A stretch of DNA of 64,000 nt from Bacteroidota bacterium (GCA_020444415.1 JAHLLA010000001.1:62001-126000); one strand, 5' to 3'; positions 34,396 through 43,160 are shown, counted from the stretch's first letter. Notes: generated by a model not told the origin, from the sequence alone. Made by a program: numbers and translations.

Positions 34396-35913
34396 ATGAA
34401 GCAACCAAAAAAAGTGATCATCATCGGGGCAGGATTGGCAGGTATGTCAGCAGGCAGTTATTTGCAGATGAACGGCTTCCAAACGGAAATCTTCGAATCC
34501 TATTCAATGTCTGGTGGTTTATGTGCTTCATGGAAAAGAAAAGATTACAATATTGATGGCTGCATCCATTTTATGGAAGGCCTGTCACCCGCTGAAGTGT
34601 ATTATGATTTCTGGAACAATATCATTGATATGAAATCCATCGACTTTGTTTTTTTCGACAGCCATTCGGTGGTGGATGATAAAGACGGCAACCGGATTCA
34701 TTTTTACAGTGATATTGATCAACTGGAGCACGAATTTTTAACCAAAGCGCCTGAGGATAAAAAACAAATCAAGAAGTTTATCGGACTGGTCAGGAAGTTT
34801 AACAAAGTTAAATTACCAATCAAAAAGCCATTTGAGGTAATGACTGTTATTGACAAACTCAAAGTGGCTTATCATATGTTTCCGTATCTGAATAGCATGC
34901 GCAAATATTTAAAAATTACAAACCGTGAATTTGCCGAGAAACTAAAAAATCCAACGCTCAGATACGCCATCGAAACTGCATTCGTGGGACATATGCCCTT
35001 ATTTTATTCGATTATGCCTCTCGTCTGGCGCAACAAAAAAGATACGGGTTATCCAAGAGGCGGCGCAGCTTTGATCAGCAGTATGATGGAAAAAAGTTAT
35101 AAAGAACTGGGGGGTGCCATTCATTTCGATTCGAAAGTAAAAAAGATACTCGTTGAGAATGATCATGCATGCGGCATTGAACTTGTTAATGGAGAAGTGC
35201 ACCGATGCGACATGGTTATAAATGCTGCTGACGGAAGAACTGCCATATATGATTTACTCAACGGAAAATATAAAGACAAGAACATCATTGAAAGATATGA
35301 ATCTGATGTATTTGAAACGATCGACAAAACACTTTACATAGCTCTTGGAATCAATCGCGACTTCTCAGATATGCCTCGAAAAATACATTTTCATATCGAC
35401 AAACCTATAGTCGTGGACAAAATGACCACAATGAATCACCTCGAAGTTACCCATTACTGTGACGATCCGCATGCAGCACCCAAAGGGAAATCATTGTTGG
35501 CATTGATGCCAGAAGCTAAAGACTGGGAATATTGGCAAAATCTCCGACTGAATGATAAATCAAAATATAACAAAGAAAAAAATAGGGTCGCAAAAGATGT
35601 CATTGAAGCACTCGAGACCAAATTTGGAAATATTAAAGAAAACGTGGATATGATCGATGTAGCCACACCAGCTACCTATATTCGTTATACGAATAACTGG
35701 ACCGGCGGACAGATCAGTTGGAAGGCTACCCGGAAAACCTTTGGCAAGCCCACCACATGGCAAATTAAAGGATTGAAAGATTTTTACATGACCGGTCAGT
35801 GGGCAGGTACATCAGGAGGGCTGATCAATGTTGTGATGATGGGCAATCACCTGACACAGATCATTTGTAAAAATGAAGGCATTAAATTTAAAGATAGAAT
35901 TCAAAAAAAATAG
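34396..35913 (+). CDS. FAD-dependent oxidoreductase, CrtI-like (second copy)
   Basis: A 505-residue flavoprotein: 'KVIIIGAGLAGMSAGSYLQMNG' (dinucleotide-binding), 'IFESYSMSGGLCASWKRKDYNIDGCIHFM', a middle domain with 'GYPRGGAALISSMMEKSYKELGG', and C-terminal 'LKDFYMTGQWAGTSGGLINVVMMG', the FAD motif of amino-oxidase/phytoene desaturase proteins. It is related to, but clearly different from, the one at 31208. It might introduce or isomerise double bonds in the polyene chain, or oxidise the aryl head. The gene is 13 bases after the C45 gene. The following ligase gene starts 16 bases after its stop if the ATG at 35930 is used. Confidence 0.86.
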   Translation: MKQPKKVIIIGAGLAGMSAGSYLQMNGFQTEIFESYSMSGGLCASWKRKDYNIDGCIHFMEGLSPAEVYYDFWNNIIDMKSIDFVFFDSHSVVDDKDGNRIHFYSDIDQLEHEFLTKAPEDKKQIKKFIGLVRKFNKVKLPIKKPFEVMTVIDKLKVAYHMFPYLNSMRKYLKITNREFAEKLKNPTLRYAIETAFVGHMPLFYSIMPLVWRNKKDTGYPRGGAALISSMMEKSYKELGGAIHFDSKVKKILVENDHACGIELVNGEVHRCDMVINAADGRTAIYDLLNGKYKDKNIIERYESDVFETIDKTLYIALGINRDFSDMPRKIHFHIDKPIVVDKMTTMNHLEVTHYCDDPHAAPKGKSLLALMPEAKDWEYWQNLRLNDKSKYNKEKNRVAKDVIEALETKFGNIKENVDMIDVATPATYIRYTNNWTGGQISWKATRKTFGKPTTWQIKGLKDFYMTGQWAGTSGGLINVVMMGNHLTQIICKNEGIKFKDRIQKK

Positions 35914-35929
35914 TAAGCGCAAGTATACC

Positions 35930-37225
35930 ATGCATATTCCCGAAATAGAAAAGAAAACGATTGAAGAAATAAAACAGCACCAGGAAAGCCAGCTTCCCGG
36001 ATTACTCCATTATTTAAAAGAGCATTCCACCTTTTATGGTCAATTATTCAAAGAAAACAATATTGACATCAACACCATCAAAAAGCTGGAAGACCTTACC
36101 CAAATTCCGGTGACAACAAAAGATGACCTACAGAACCGAACAGATGATTTTCTTTGCGTTCCAAAAAGTGAAATTGTTGATTTTATTACTACATCAGGCA
36201 CCATGGGAGAGCCGGTAACTTTTGCCATGACAGATCATGACCTCAACAGGCTGGCCCATAATGAATATATTTCATTTTCATGCGCCAACACTACAAGTGA
36301 AGATATATTCCAATTGATGGTAACGCTCGACAAACGTTTTATGGCTGGTATGGCTTACTTCCTGGGATTGCGAAAATTAGGTGCAGGTATTATCAGGATT
36401 GGCCCGGGATTGCAGGAGTTACAGTTTGAATCCATACGGCGTTTCTCCCCTACCGGACTTGTTACTGTACCATCATTCATTCCAAAATTAATTGAATACG
36501 CCGAAAAAAATAATATCGATTATAAAAACACATCCATTCAAAAGGCCGTTTGCATAGGTGAAGCCATCAGGAATCCTGATTTTACATTGAATACACTCGG
36601 GAAAAAAATTACCGATAAGTGGAACATCAAACTATATTCCACCTATGCCTCAACAGAAATGGGAACAGCTTTTACCGAATGTGAAGCTGGGAAAGGTGGC
36701 CACCACCACCCTGAAATGATCATTGTTGAATTTCTGGATGAAAACAACCAGCCGGTGAAAGAAGGAGAAGCAGGCGAAGTGACCATCACCACCTTGGGTG
36801 TAGAAGGAATGCCCCTTTTAAGATTTAAAACCGGTGATATATGCCACTACCACACGGAACCCTGCGAGTGCGGAAGAACTACGATGCGACTGGGACCTGT
36901 GATCGGGCGAAAACAGCAAATGATCAAATTTAAAGGTACCACCTTATACCCACCTGCTATTTATGATTTGCTCAATGAAATAGAATGGATTCAAAATTAT
37001 ATTATTGAGGTTACCACCAATCAATTGGGAACTGATGAGATAACCATCAATATTGGATGCAGCAAAGCACATGTACATTCTGAAAAGATGATTAAAGACC
37101 ATTTCAGGGCCAGGTTAAGGGTGGCACCGGAAATTAAATTTTATGATCCTGATGAAATTTTAAAACTACAGATGCCAGCCAATAGTAGAAAACCTATTAT
37201 TTTTATCGACAAAAGAACCCCATAA
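35930..37225 (+). CDS. Phenylacetate-CoA ligase (PaaK)-like adenylate-forming enzyme
   Basis: A 431-residue AMP-binding ligase. Seen: 'DFITTSGTMGEPVTFAMTDHD' (P-loop), 'IKLYSTYASTEMGTAFTECEAGKGGHHHPEM' (A5-like), 'LRFKTGDICHYHTEPCECGRTTMRLGPVIGRKQQMIKFKG' with the characteristic Cys-X-Cys, and 'LYPPAIYDLLNEIEW' with the C-terminal AMP domain typical of PaaK. It would activate an aryl or acyl acid as the CoA thioester or load it on the ACP at 46782. An in-frame start at 35873 would overlap the preceding gene by 41 bases, so the ATG at 35930 is chosen. Confidence 0.88.
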   Translation: MHIPEIEKKTIEEIKQHQESQLPGLLHYLKEHSTFYGQLFKENNIDINTIKKLEDLTQIPVTTKDDLQNRTDDFLCVPKSEIVDFITTSGTMGEPVTFAMTDHDLNRLAHNEYISFSCANTTSEDIFQLMVTLDKRFMAGMAYFLGLRKLGAGIIRIGPGLQELQFESIRRFSPTGLVTVPSFIPKLIEYAEKNNIDYKNTSIQKAVCIGEAIRNPDFTLNTLGKKITDKWNIKLYSTYASTEMGTAFTECEAGKGGHHHPEMIIVEFLDENNQPVKEGEAGEVTITTLGVEGMPLLRFKTGDICHYHTEPCECGRTTMRLGPVIGRKQQMIKFKGTTLYPPAIYDLLNEIEWIQNYIIEVTTNQLGTDEITINIGCSKAHVHSEKMIKDHFRARLRVAPEIKFYDPDEILKLQMPANSRKPIIFIDKRTP

Positions 37226-37236
37226 AACTAAACATC

Positions 37237-37836
37237 ATGAAAAAATCACTCGTAATTTTACTGGCAGCGTTCCTGGCTGCTGCAACAACATTCGGACAAA
37301 AAGCAGATATCGCAAATGCGCAAAGCTGGACATGGCTTGGCATTGATTATACCCATTGTTATTTTATCACATCAATAGATTTTGTTAATGCTGATGATCT
37401 GTTTGAAAAAACTAAAGCATGGAACAACCTGGTTTATACCGAAAGAGAAAAATACATCGAAAAAACTCTTAAATCCAAAAAAGTTGCTTTGTCATCGAAT
37501 ATGATCAAAGAAAGAAATGCAGAGATAGATATTGAAAAGAGGATCACTGATGACGAATCTCTTTACACGCATCTGGATAAAGATCAAGTCATAAAAATTG
37601 TCAGTGAATACAACATACCGGATGACCTATCAGGTATTGGTCTTGTTCTGATAGCAGAAAGTTATAACAAATTGGAAGAATCCGGCGCTTATTATGTTAC
37701 TTTTATAGACCTTGACACAAAAGAAGTGCTTAGCACTGAAAGAAAGTTGGGTAAAGCCAGAGGGTTTAGCTTTAGAAATTACTGGGCCTACACATATTAT
37801 CTTGTCATAAAGGAGATTGGGAAAGAATATAAATAA
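37237..37836 (+). CDS. Secreted protein of unknown function in the pigment-like cluster
   Basis: A 199-residue protein with a signal peptide (MKKSLVILLAAFLAAATTFGQ). The mature part is helical and beta mixed: 'WTWLGIDYTHCYFITSIDFVNADDLFEKTKAWNNLVYTEREKYIEKTL' and 'IGLVLIAESYNKLEESGAYYVTFIDLDTKEVLSTERKLGKARGF'. I do not recognise a domain, although the pattern 'YVTFIDLDTKEVL' resembles repeats of small periplasmic Bacteroidota proteins. It sits 11 bases after the PaaK-like gene and nine before the DUF2141 gene. Confidence 0.78.
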   Translation: MKKSLVILLAAFLAAATTFGQKADIANAQSWTWLGIDYTHCYFITSIDFVNADDLFEKTKAWNNLVYTEREKYIEKTLKSKKVALSSNMIKERNAEIDIEKRITDDESLYTHLDKDQVIKIVSEYNIPDDLSGIGLVLIAESYNKLEESGAYYVTFIDLDTKEVLSTERKLGKARGFSFRNYWAYTYYLVIKEIGKEYK

Positions 37837-37845
37837 GATCACAAC

Positions 37846-38274
37846 ATGCAGAAATTTATTTTGATCATCTTTTTAATCTTGGTTCATATGCTTGGCTTAG
37901 GTCAATCGCATGAACTAACTGTTCAAGTGAACGGTATCCTTGAAATGAAAGGAAATCTGAGGATCGCAGTTTTTACAAATGCTGATCATTTTAAAGATAA
38001 AGTCAACCCTGCCGATTCGGCCATTATTGAAGTAACATCACAAGAGTTAACTAATATTTTCAAACTAAGCAAAGGCACCTATGCTGTTGCTGTGTATCAA
38101 GATGAAAATAATGACGGGCAACTAAATACAAGGGCCCTGGGTATTCCGGAGGAAAGCGTTGGCTTTTCAAACATAGAAAAGAAAAAGCTTCGACCTCCGG
38201 ATTTTAAAGAGTCTGCTTTTTTTCTGCAATCTGATACAACTATTCAAATTCCGCTTTTTTACGATAAAAAATAA
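37846..38274 (+). CDS. DUF2141 domain secreted protein
   Basis: A 142-residue protein with a signal peptide ending near 'LGQS'. The DUF2141 hallmarks are 'LTVQVNGILEMKGNLRIAVFTNADHF' and 'GTYAVAVYQDENNDGQLNTRALGIPEESVGFS', a beta-sandwich of unknown function that often accompanies carotenoid or pigment genes in Bacteroidota. Length is normal. It closes the segment before the darA promoter-like element. Confidence 0.87.
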   Translation: MQKFILIIFLILVHMLGLGQSHELTVQVNGILEMKGNLRIAVFTNADHFKDKVNPADSAIIEVTSQELTNIFKLSKGTYAVAVYQDENNDGQLNTRALGIPEESVGFSNIEKKKLRPPDFKESAFFLQSDTTIQIPLFYDKK

Positions 38275-38354
38275 CCACCGTTGAACAAAAAATAATACCA
38301 ATTGTTTTTTGAACGAATACCTTGAAAAATCAGGTGAATAATATGAATATTCCC

Positions 38355-38362
38355 TAAATTTG
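38355..38362 (+). promoter_or_regulatory. Putative -7 element (TAAATTTG) for darA-darB
   Basis: TAAATTTG matches TAnnTTTG and lies 27 bases before the GTG start of darA. Confidence 0.45.
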
Positions 38363-38388
38363 GCATTTTTTAACAAACTCTATAGAGC

Positions 38389-39309
38389 GTGAAAAATGTT
38401 CTAGTTTTAACATATTCCCAATCAGGACAATTGGATAATATTGTAAAAAATGCAATCCATGAAATGAGTCTTGATAAAACGATTCATTTTGACTTCGAGT
38501 CATTAATGCCTGAGCCTGAGTTTCCTTTTCCCTGGCCTGACATGAGTTTTTGGGATGTCATGCCTGAATCGGTGAGAAAAATTCCGTCAAAACTCAAGCC
38601 ATTCCAGTTTGACCATAATAAGAAATACGATCTGATCTTCCTCGGATACCCCATCTGGTTCCTCAGTCCGCCCATACCTTTAACAACGTTTTTAAAGTCG
38701 GATGCAGCCAAAAAAGTGATGGCTGGTACACCTATAGTCACGATCATTGGTGCACGAAACATGTGGGTAAGTGCACAGGAAGACATTAAAAAGATGATCG
38801 TTGATAACAAGGGAAAATTAGTGGGCAACATCGCCCTCCACGACCGCCATCAGAACTTATTGAGTGTGATAACAATTATCTATTGGCTGATGACCGGAAA
38901 GAAAGACAGGTACCTGGGTATTTTTCCAAAACCCGGTGTATCGGATGAAGATATCCAACAAGCTACAAGATTCGGGAAACCCATCCATAAGGCACTAAGT
39001 TCAGGCCACTTTGAACAATTACAGGATGATCTGTGCCAACTGGGATCTGTGGAGCTTTCACCGGATATTACTTCGATTGAACTGAAAGCAAAGAAAATAT
39101 TTTATATATGGTCAGGCTTTATCCTAAAAAAAGGTGGGCCACGAGCCAGGGAACGCATTGGGCGGCTTAAAATGTTCAAATGGTACCTGTTGTTTGTTAT
39201 CTTTGCCGTTTCGCCGATCGCATCATTGGTATTCTATCTGACCTATCCATTATTTTATAGTAAGATCAGAAAAAATATGGCGTACTTTAAAGGTGTGGAT
39301 TTGAGGTAA
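38389..39309 (+). CDS. darA: DarA-like dialkylresorcinol condensing enzyme
   Basis: A 306-residue flavodoxin-fold-like protein starting at a GTG. 'VLVLTYSQSGQLDNIVKNAI' at the N-terminus resembles a flavodoxin P-loop, and 'DLIFLGYPIWFLSPPIPLTTFL' and 'MAGTPIVTIIGARNMWVSAQE' match the DarA group from Bacteroidota flexirubin clusters. A C-terminal transmembrane helix (about 265-287) is seen. DarA and DarB together convert two beta-keto acyl units into a cyclised, aromatised 2,5-dialkylresorcinol. It is followed by darB, whose ATG lies 15 bases after the stop. Assignment rests on family resemblance and the darB partner. Confidence 0.85.
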   Translation: MKNVLVLTYSQSGQLDNIVKNAIHEMSLDKTIHFDFESLMPEPEFPFPWPDMSFWDVMPESVRKIPSKLKPFQFDHNKKYDLIFLGYPIWFLSPPIPLTTFLKSDAAKKVMAGTPIVTIIGARNMWVSAQEDIKKMIVDNKGKLVGNIALHDRHQNLLSVITIIYWLMTGKKDRYLGIFPKPGVSDEDIQQATRFGKPIHKALSSGHFEQLQDDLCQLGSVELSPDITSIELKAKKIFYIWSGFILKKGGPRARERIGRLKMFKWYLLFVIFAVSPIASLVFYLTYPLFYSKIRKNMAYFKGVDLR

Positions 39310-39324
39310 AAATTGAAGGTTAGA

Positions 39325-40461
39325 ATGAATGTTTATATAAATAAAATTGAGAAGTTTCTGCCGAATGACCCGGTATCAAATGATGAAATGGAACAATACC
39401 TGGGTTTGATCAATGGGAAAACTTCTATTAACAGGGGATTGATATTAAGAAGTAACCAGATTAAAACAAGGTATTTCGCGCTGGATAAGCAGGGACATCC
39501 TACACATACGAATGCAGAACTCACAGCTATAGCTATCAAAAAATTATTTGATGATCATTTTTCCCTGGATGATATTGAGCTCTTAGCCGCGGGAACTTCA
39601 TCTGCCGATGCGATTCAACCATCCCATGCTCTCATGGTTCAGGGCGAATTGGGTGGCTCTGAGCATATTGAAGTTATGTCGGCCCATGGCACTTGCAATG
39701 CTGCAATGCAATCTCTCAAATACGCCTATATGTCCGTTTTAACATCTCAGGTTGCAAACGCAGTTTGTGCTGGTTCTGAAACACTGGGTTCGTGGATGCA
39801 TGCGCGGAATTTCGACACTGAAATTGACAAAAGAAAAGAAATTGAAGAAAATCCGTATATCGCTTTTGAAAAAGATTTCTTAAGATGGATGTTATCCGAC
39901 GGAGCTGCAGCCATGCTCATTCAAAACAAAGCGAATACCCATGGCATTTCATTAAAGATCGAATGGATTGAAATATCTTCATTTGCCAATGAACTTGAAA
40001 CATGCATGTTCGCCGGATGTGAAAAAAATAAAGATGGAACGATCCGTGGCTGGAAAGATATGAATACAGATGAAAGAAATTCGACCTCCGTATTCAGTTT
40101 AAAACAGGATGCACGTCTTCTGCAAAATAATATTGTGGAGCGGGGTGCCGATTTTTTGAAAATATTAGCTGAAAAACACCACCTGAACATTGATGATGTG
40201 GATTATTTCCTACCGCACCTCTCATCCATGTTTTTTAAGAAGAAAGTGTACAATGCTTTGGAAGCCCTTGGCATGAAGATCCCCTATGAGAAATGGTTTC
40301 TGAACCTGCCCAGTATAGGAAATATTGGCGCTGCTTCTGGATTTTTTATGTTAGAAGAGCTATTTAATTCAGGAAAGTTAAAAAAGAACGACAAAATACT
40401 AATGATGATTCCTGAAAGTGCACGTTTTTCATATACCTTCATGCTGCTTACGGTTGTTTAG
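39325..40461 (+). CDS. darB: DarB-like 3-oxoacyl-ACP synthase III family protein
   Basis: A 378-residue KAS III/FabH-fold ketosynthase. The catalytic Cys lies in 'VMSAHGTCNAAMQSL' (about residue 124 from the chosen ATG), His in 'YFLPHLSSMFFKK', and Asn in 'PSIGNIGAASGFFML', so the Cys-His-Asn triad is complete. The start 'MNVYINKIEKFLPNDPV' fits the family better than the TTG four codons upstream. DarB joins the acyl units that DarA cyclises. It is the second gene of the darA-darB pair and is followed by a new promoter-like element. Confidence 0.87.
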   Translation: MNVYINKIEKFLPNDPVSNDEMEQYLGLINGKTSINRGLILRSNQIKTRYFALDKQGHPTHTNAELTAIAIKKLFDDHFSLDDIELLAAGTSSADAIQPSHALMVQGELGGSEHIEVMSAHGTCNAAMQSLKYAYMSVLTSQVANAVCAGSETLGSWMHARNFDTEIDKRKEIEENPYIAFEKDFLRWMLSDGAAAMLIQNKANTHGISLKIEWIEISSFANELETCMFAGCEKNKDGTIRGWKDMNTDERNSTSVFSLKQDARLLQNNIVERGADFLKILAEKHHLNIDDVDYFLPHLSSMFFKKKVYNALEALGMKIPYEKWFLNLPSIGNIGAASGFFMLEELFNSGKLKKNDKILMMIPESARFSYTFMLLTVV

Positions 40462-40498
40462 ACCAAAAGCTTTTCATTCATTCATAGGTCAAAATTTG

Positions 40499-40506
40499 TA
40501 TTTTTG
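40499..40506 (+). promoter_or_regulatory. Putative -7 element (TATTTTTG) upstream of the dehydratase-BtrH-ABC transcript
   Basis: TATTTTTG matches TAnnTTTG, 31 bases before the ATG at 40538. Confidence 0.4.
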
Positions 40507-40537
40507 ACGGCAGTTTCAATCCGGATACCAATTGATC

Positions 40538-40960
40538 ATGTTAGCAGAGAAAACAGAAATATGGCAAATGATCCCCCAAAAGCCACCCATGGCAATGGTG
40601 GATGGATTGGTAGCTCATGATGAAGTCTCAACCATTTCACGATTGGAACTAAATGACCAGAATATTTTCTGCAAGAATGGGTATTTTCATGAAACCGGAC
40701 TTATAGAAAACATAGCGCAAACTGCTGCATTAAGGGCAGGATATACAGCGCAAATGAACAATTCGCAACCGCTTGTTGGTTATATTGGCGCGATAAAAAA
40801 AATGAAAATATATCATCTGCCTGAAGACACGGATGTGTTGGAAACTAAAATAACCGTACTTACGGAAGTGGCCAACGCCACCATTGTAAAAGGAGAAGTG
40901 TATTCGAATTTTAAAATGATGGCTGAAGGTGAATTGTCGATATTTAAACAGGATTTATAA
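40538..40960 (+). CDS. ApeP-like hotdog dehydratase
   Basis: A 140-residue hotdog-fold protein of the ApeP type, which dehydrates 3-hydroxyacyl-ACP. 'MIPQKPPMAMVDGLV' (N-terminal strand with the KPPM motif) and 'HETGLIENIAQTAALRAGY', with the putative catalytic Glu57 in the central helix, match that family. Tight coupling (five bases) with the next gene. An in-frame TTG two codons upstream is less likely than the ATG. Together with the hotdog protein at 49320 it supplies the dehydratase function for a polyene chain. Confidence 0.86.
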   Translation: MLAEKTEIWQMIPQKPPMAMVDGLVAHDEVSTISRLELNDQNIFCKNGYFHETGLIENIAQTAALRAGYTAQMNNSQPLVGYIGAIKKMKIYHLPEDTDVLETKITVLTEVANATIVKGEVYSNFKMMAEGELSIFKQDL

Positions 40961-40965
40961 GGATC

Positions 40966-41376
40966 ATGAAAAAGAAAGAAGTACCTCAGGACGACGCGAA
41001 TATGATGCAGGGGAAATTCAGGGAACCTGTTTATTCATTGGATGAGACTGGTAACTATACCACAGTTAAAAGTGTTGGATGGGATCCGAAGAATGCTGTT
41101 ATGCAACAAGCCTGGGATCATATCAATGAAAAAGTGGAAGAAACGAGGCTAAAAGTAATCAACGGACAATTAAGCCCGATTGCTTACTATATGGAGAAAA
41201 ACATCATGGATGTTGGTCTTTTATCAAAATATATGGGTTTATGGAAGTGGACCGTTAAAAAACATTTAAAACCAAAATACTTTAACAAACTGTCAGAAGA
41301 ACGGCTTGCACAATACGCCGATATTTTTGATATTACACCCGGGCAACTAAAGGATATAAATCAACTGAAGAAATGA
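40966..41376 (+). CDS. Small HTH-like protein of unknown function in the pigment-like cluster
   Basis: A 136-residue soluble protein. The N-terminal 60 residues are polar ('REPVYSLDETGNYTTVKSVGWDPKN'). The C-terminal part 'LLSKYMGLWKWTVKKHLKPKYFNKLSEERLAQYADIFDITPGQLKDI' has the helix spacing of an Xre-like helix-turn-helix with a following helix pair. It may be a regulator or a structural partner. The start codon of the next gene overlaps its stop (ATGA). I cannot name a family. Confidence 0.75.
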   Translation: MKKKEVPQDDANMMQGKFREPVYSLDETGNYTTVKSVGWDPKNAVMQQAWDHINEKVEETRLKVINGQLSPIAYYMEKNIMDVGLLSKYMGLWKWTVKKHLKPKYFNKLSEERLAQYADIFDITPGQLKDINQLKK

Positions 41377-42401
41377 GAGCAGAGAAGATCATTGTAAAAG
41401 AAAAAGTTTTCGAGCACCAACAAGCGGCGCATTGCGAAAATGGGGTGGTCTCCAATCTGCTCAGGTACTACAATGTAGAATTGAGCGAACCCTTGGTATT
41501 TGGTATCGGATCAGGCTTGTTTTTCTCGCACATGCCTTTTCTGAAAGTCGATGGCATTCCCGTTACTTCTTTCAGGCCATTGCCAGGCATTATCTTTAGC
41601 CGGATATCCAAAAGACTCGGCATTACTTTTAAAAAGAAGCGCTTCAAAAACAGCCCGCAAAAAGCTATGGAAGCGCTCAATGCAAATATTTCAGAGGGCA
41701 TACCCACAGGTATGTTGGTGGGCGTTTATCACCTCTCCTATTTTCCGGACCCATACCGTTTTCATTTCAATGCACATAATATTGTTGTTTTTGGAAGGGA
41801 AAACGGCGCATATCATATAAGCGACCCGATCATGGAAGATTTTACCCAACTCGACTATAAAGAATTGATGCGTGTCCGTTATGCCAAAGGCGTTTTTGCG
41901 CCCAAAGGACATATGTACTGGGTCGAAAACATTCCTGATTCGATCGATCTGAAACCAGCCATTTATAAAGGCATCAGGCAAACCTGTAAGCATATGCTGA
42001 CCATTCCAATTCATTATTTTGGTGTGAAAGGCATCCGATTTATGGCGAAAAAAGTTCGCAACTACCCAAAAAAATTGGGTGCCAGGAAAGCCGCTTTATT
42101 TACCGGACAGATTGTGAGGGCGCTGGAAGAGATTGGAACCGGTGGCGCAGGATTCAGGTTTATGTATGCTGCTTTCCTACAGGAAGCTGCAAAAATAACA
42201 GGAAACGATAAATTGAAAGATCTTTCATTTGAAATGACAGCTATCGGTGATTTATGGCGGGAATTTGCGATCATTACAGGCAGGATCGTAAAGAACAGGA
42301 ATAAAGCCGACGAAAGCTACAACCATGCAGCTGACTTATTATTAACCATAGCTGATAAAGAAGAAACGTTCTATAAAAAACTCAGGGAAAGTATCAGCTA
42401 A
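41373..42401 (+). CDS. BtrH N-terminal domain protein (papain-like acyltransferase), DUF4872-like C-terminus
   Basis: A 342-residue protein. The N-terminal 150 residues match the BtrH acyltransferase fold: 'HQQAAHCENGVVSNLLRYYN' with Cys21 as nucleophile, 'FHFNAHNIVVFGRENGAYHISDPIM' with His and Asp. The C-terminal part 'GAGFRFMYAAFLQEAA' and 'FEMTAIGDLWREFAIITGR' is helical and resembles DUF4872. In butirosin synthesis BtrH transfers an acyl group from ACP to an amino sugar, so this enzyme could move the polyketide chain from the cluster's ACP to an acceptor. It overlaps the next ABC gene by one base (TAATG). Confidence 0.86.
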   Translation: MRAEKIIVKEKVFEHQQAAHCENGVVSNLLRYYNVELSEPLVFGIGSGLFFSHMPFLKVDGIPVTSFRPLPGIIFSRISKRLGITFKKKRFKNSPQKAMEALNANISEGIPTGMLVGVYHLSYFPDPYRFHFNAHNIVVFGRENGAYHISDPIMEDFTQLDYKELMRVRYAKGVFAPKGHMYWVENIPDSIDLKPAIYKGIRQTCKHMLTIPIHYFGVKGIRFMAKKVRNYPKKLGARKAALFTGQIVRALEEIGTGGAGFRFMYAAFLQEAAKITGNDKLKDLSFEMTAIGDLWREFAIITGRIVKNRNKADESYNHAADLLLTIADKEETFYKKLRESIS

Positions 42402-43156
42402 TGGAAAAAGCGAGCATCATCGATATTAAACATCTGACCAAGTGCTATAAAAACGCCGATGAAGCTGCTGTTAAAGATTTAACCCTGTCTGTTAACAAAG
42501 GTGATATTTTCGGGCTGTTAGGGCCCAATGGTGCAGGTAAAACAACAACGATTTCCATACTTTGCAACCAGATATCTGCTGATGAAGGTGAGGTTATGAT
42601 AGAAGGTCACGACCTGAATTCAGAAAGCGATCTCATTAAAAAAATCATAGGTGTCGTACCCCAGGATATTGCATTATATCCGAAACTAACTGCCTATGAA
42701 AATCTGAAATTTTTCGGAAATATGTATGGTTTAAGAGGCAAAGTGCTTAAAGAAAGGATCACCAGTTCCGTAAGCGATTTTGGCCTAGAAAAAAAGCTTC
42801 ACTCAAAAGTCGGAACGTTTTCAGGCGGCATGAAACGCCGGATCAACCTGATTGCTGGCATCTTGCACAAACCCAACATATTGTTTCTTGATGAACCTAC
42901 GGTGGGCATCGATGTCCAATCGAAAAATGTGATCATTGAACACTTACAACAATTGAATGCCAGCGAAGGCACTACCATAGTTTATACCTCGCACCTGATG
43001 GAAGAAGCCGAAAGATTTTGCACGCATATCGCAATTATTGATATGGGTAAAGTGGTCACGGTTGGTGAACCTTCAGCACTGATAAAAGCATATCCGGGCT
43101 GCAGCAATTTAGAGGATATTTTTCTATTGTTAACCGGCAGAAGTCTAAGAGATTAA
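42401..43156 (+). CDS. ABC transporter ATP-binding protein
   Basis: A 251-residue ATPase of the ABC-2 export type. Walker A GPNGAGKTTT at about residues 39-48, signature 'FSGGMKRRINL', Walker B 'ILFLDEPTVGID' and H-loop 'TIVYTSHLMEE' are all present. The translational overlap with the BtrH-like gene and the permease gene four bases downstream show a dedicated exporter for this cluster. Confidence 0.95.
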   Translation: MEKASIIDIKHLTKCYKNADEAAVKDLTLSVNKGDIFGLLGPNGAGKTTTISILCNQISADEGEVMIEGHDLNSESDLIKKIIGVVPQDIALYPKLTAYENLKFFGNMYGLRGKVLKERITSSVSDFGLEKKLHSKVGTFSGGMKRRINLIAGILHKPNILFLDEPTVGIDVQSKNVIIEHLQQLNASEGTTIVYTSHLMEEAERFCTHIAIIDMGKVVTVGEPSALIKAYPGCSNLEDIFLLLTGRSLRD

Positions 43157-43160
43157 TCAT

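Noticed and set aside
39325-40461. Housekeeping FabH instead of DarB
   Set aside because: The triad is shared, but adjacency to darA and the N-terminal sequence fit the DarB group; a FabH would usually sit with plsX/rpmF.
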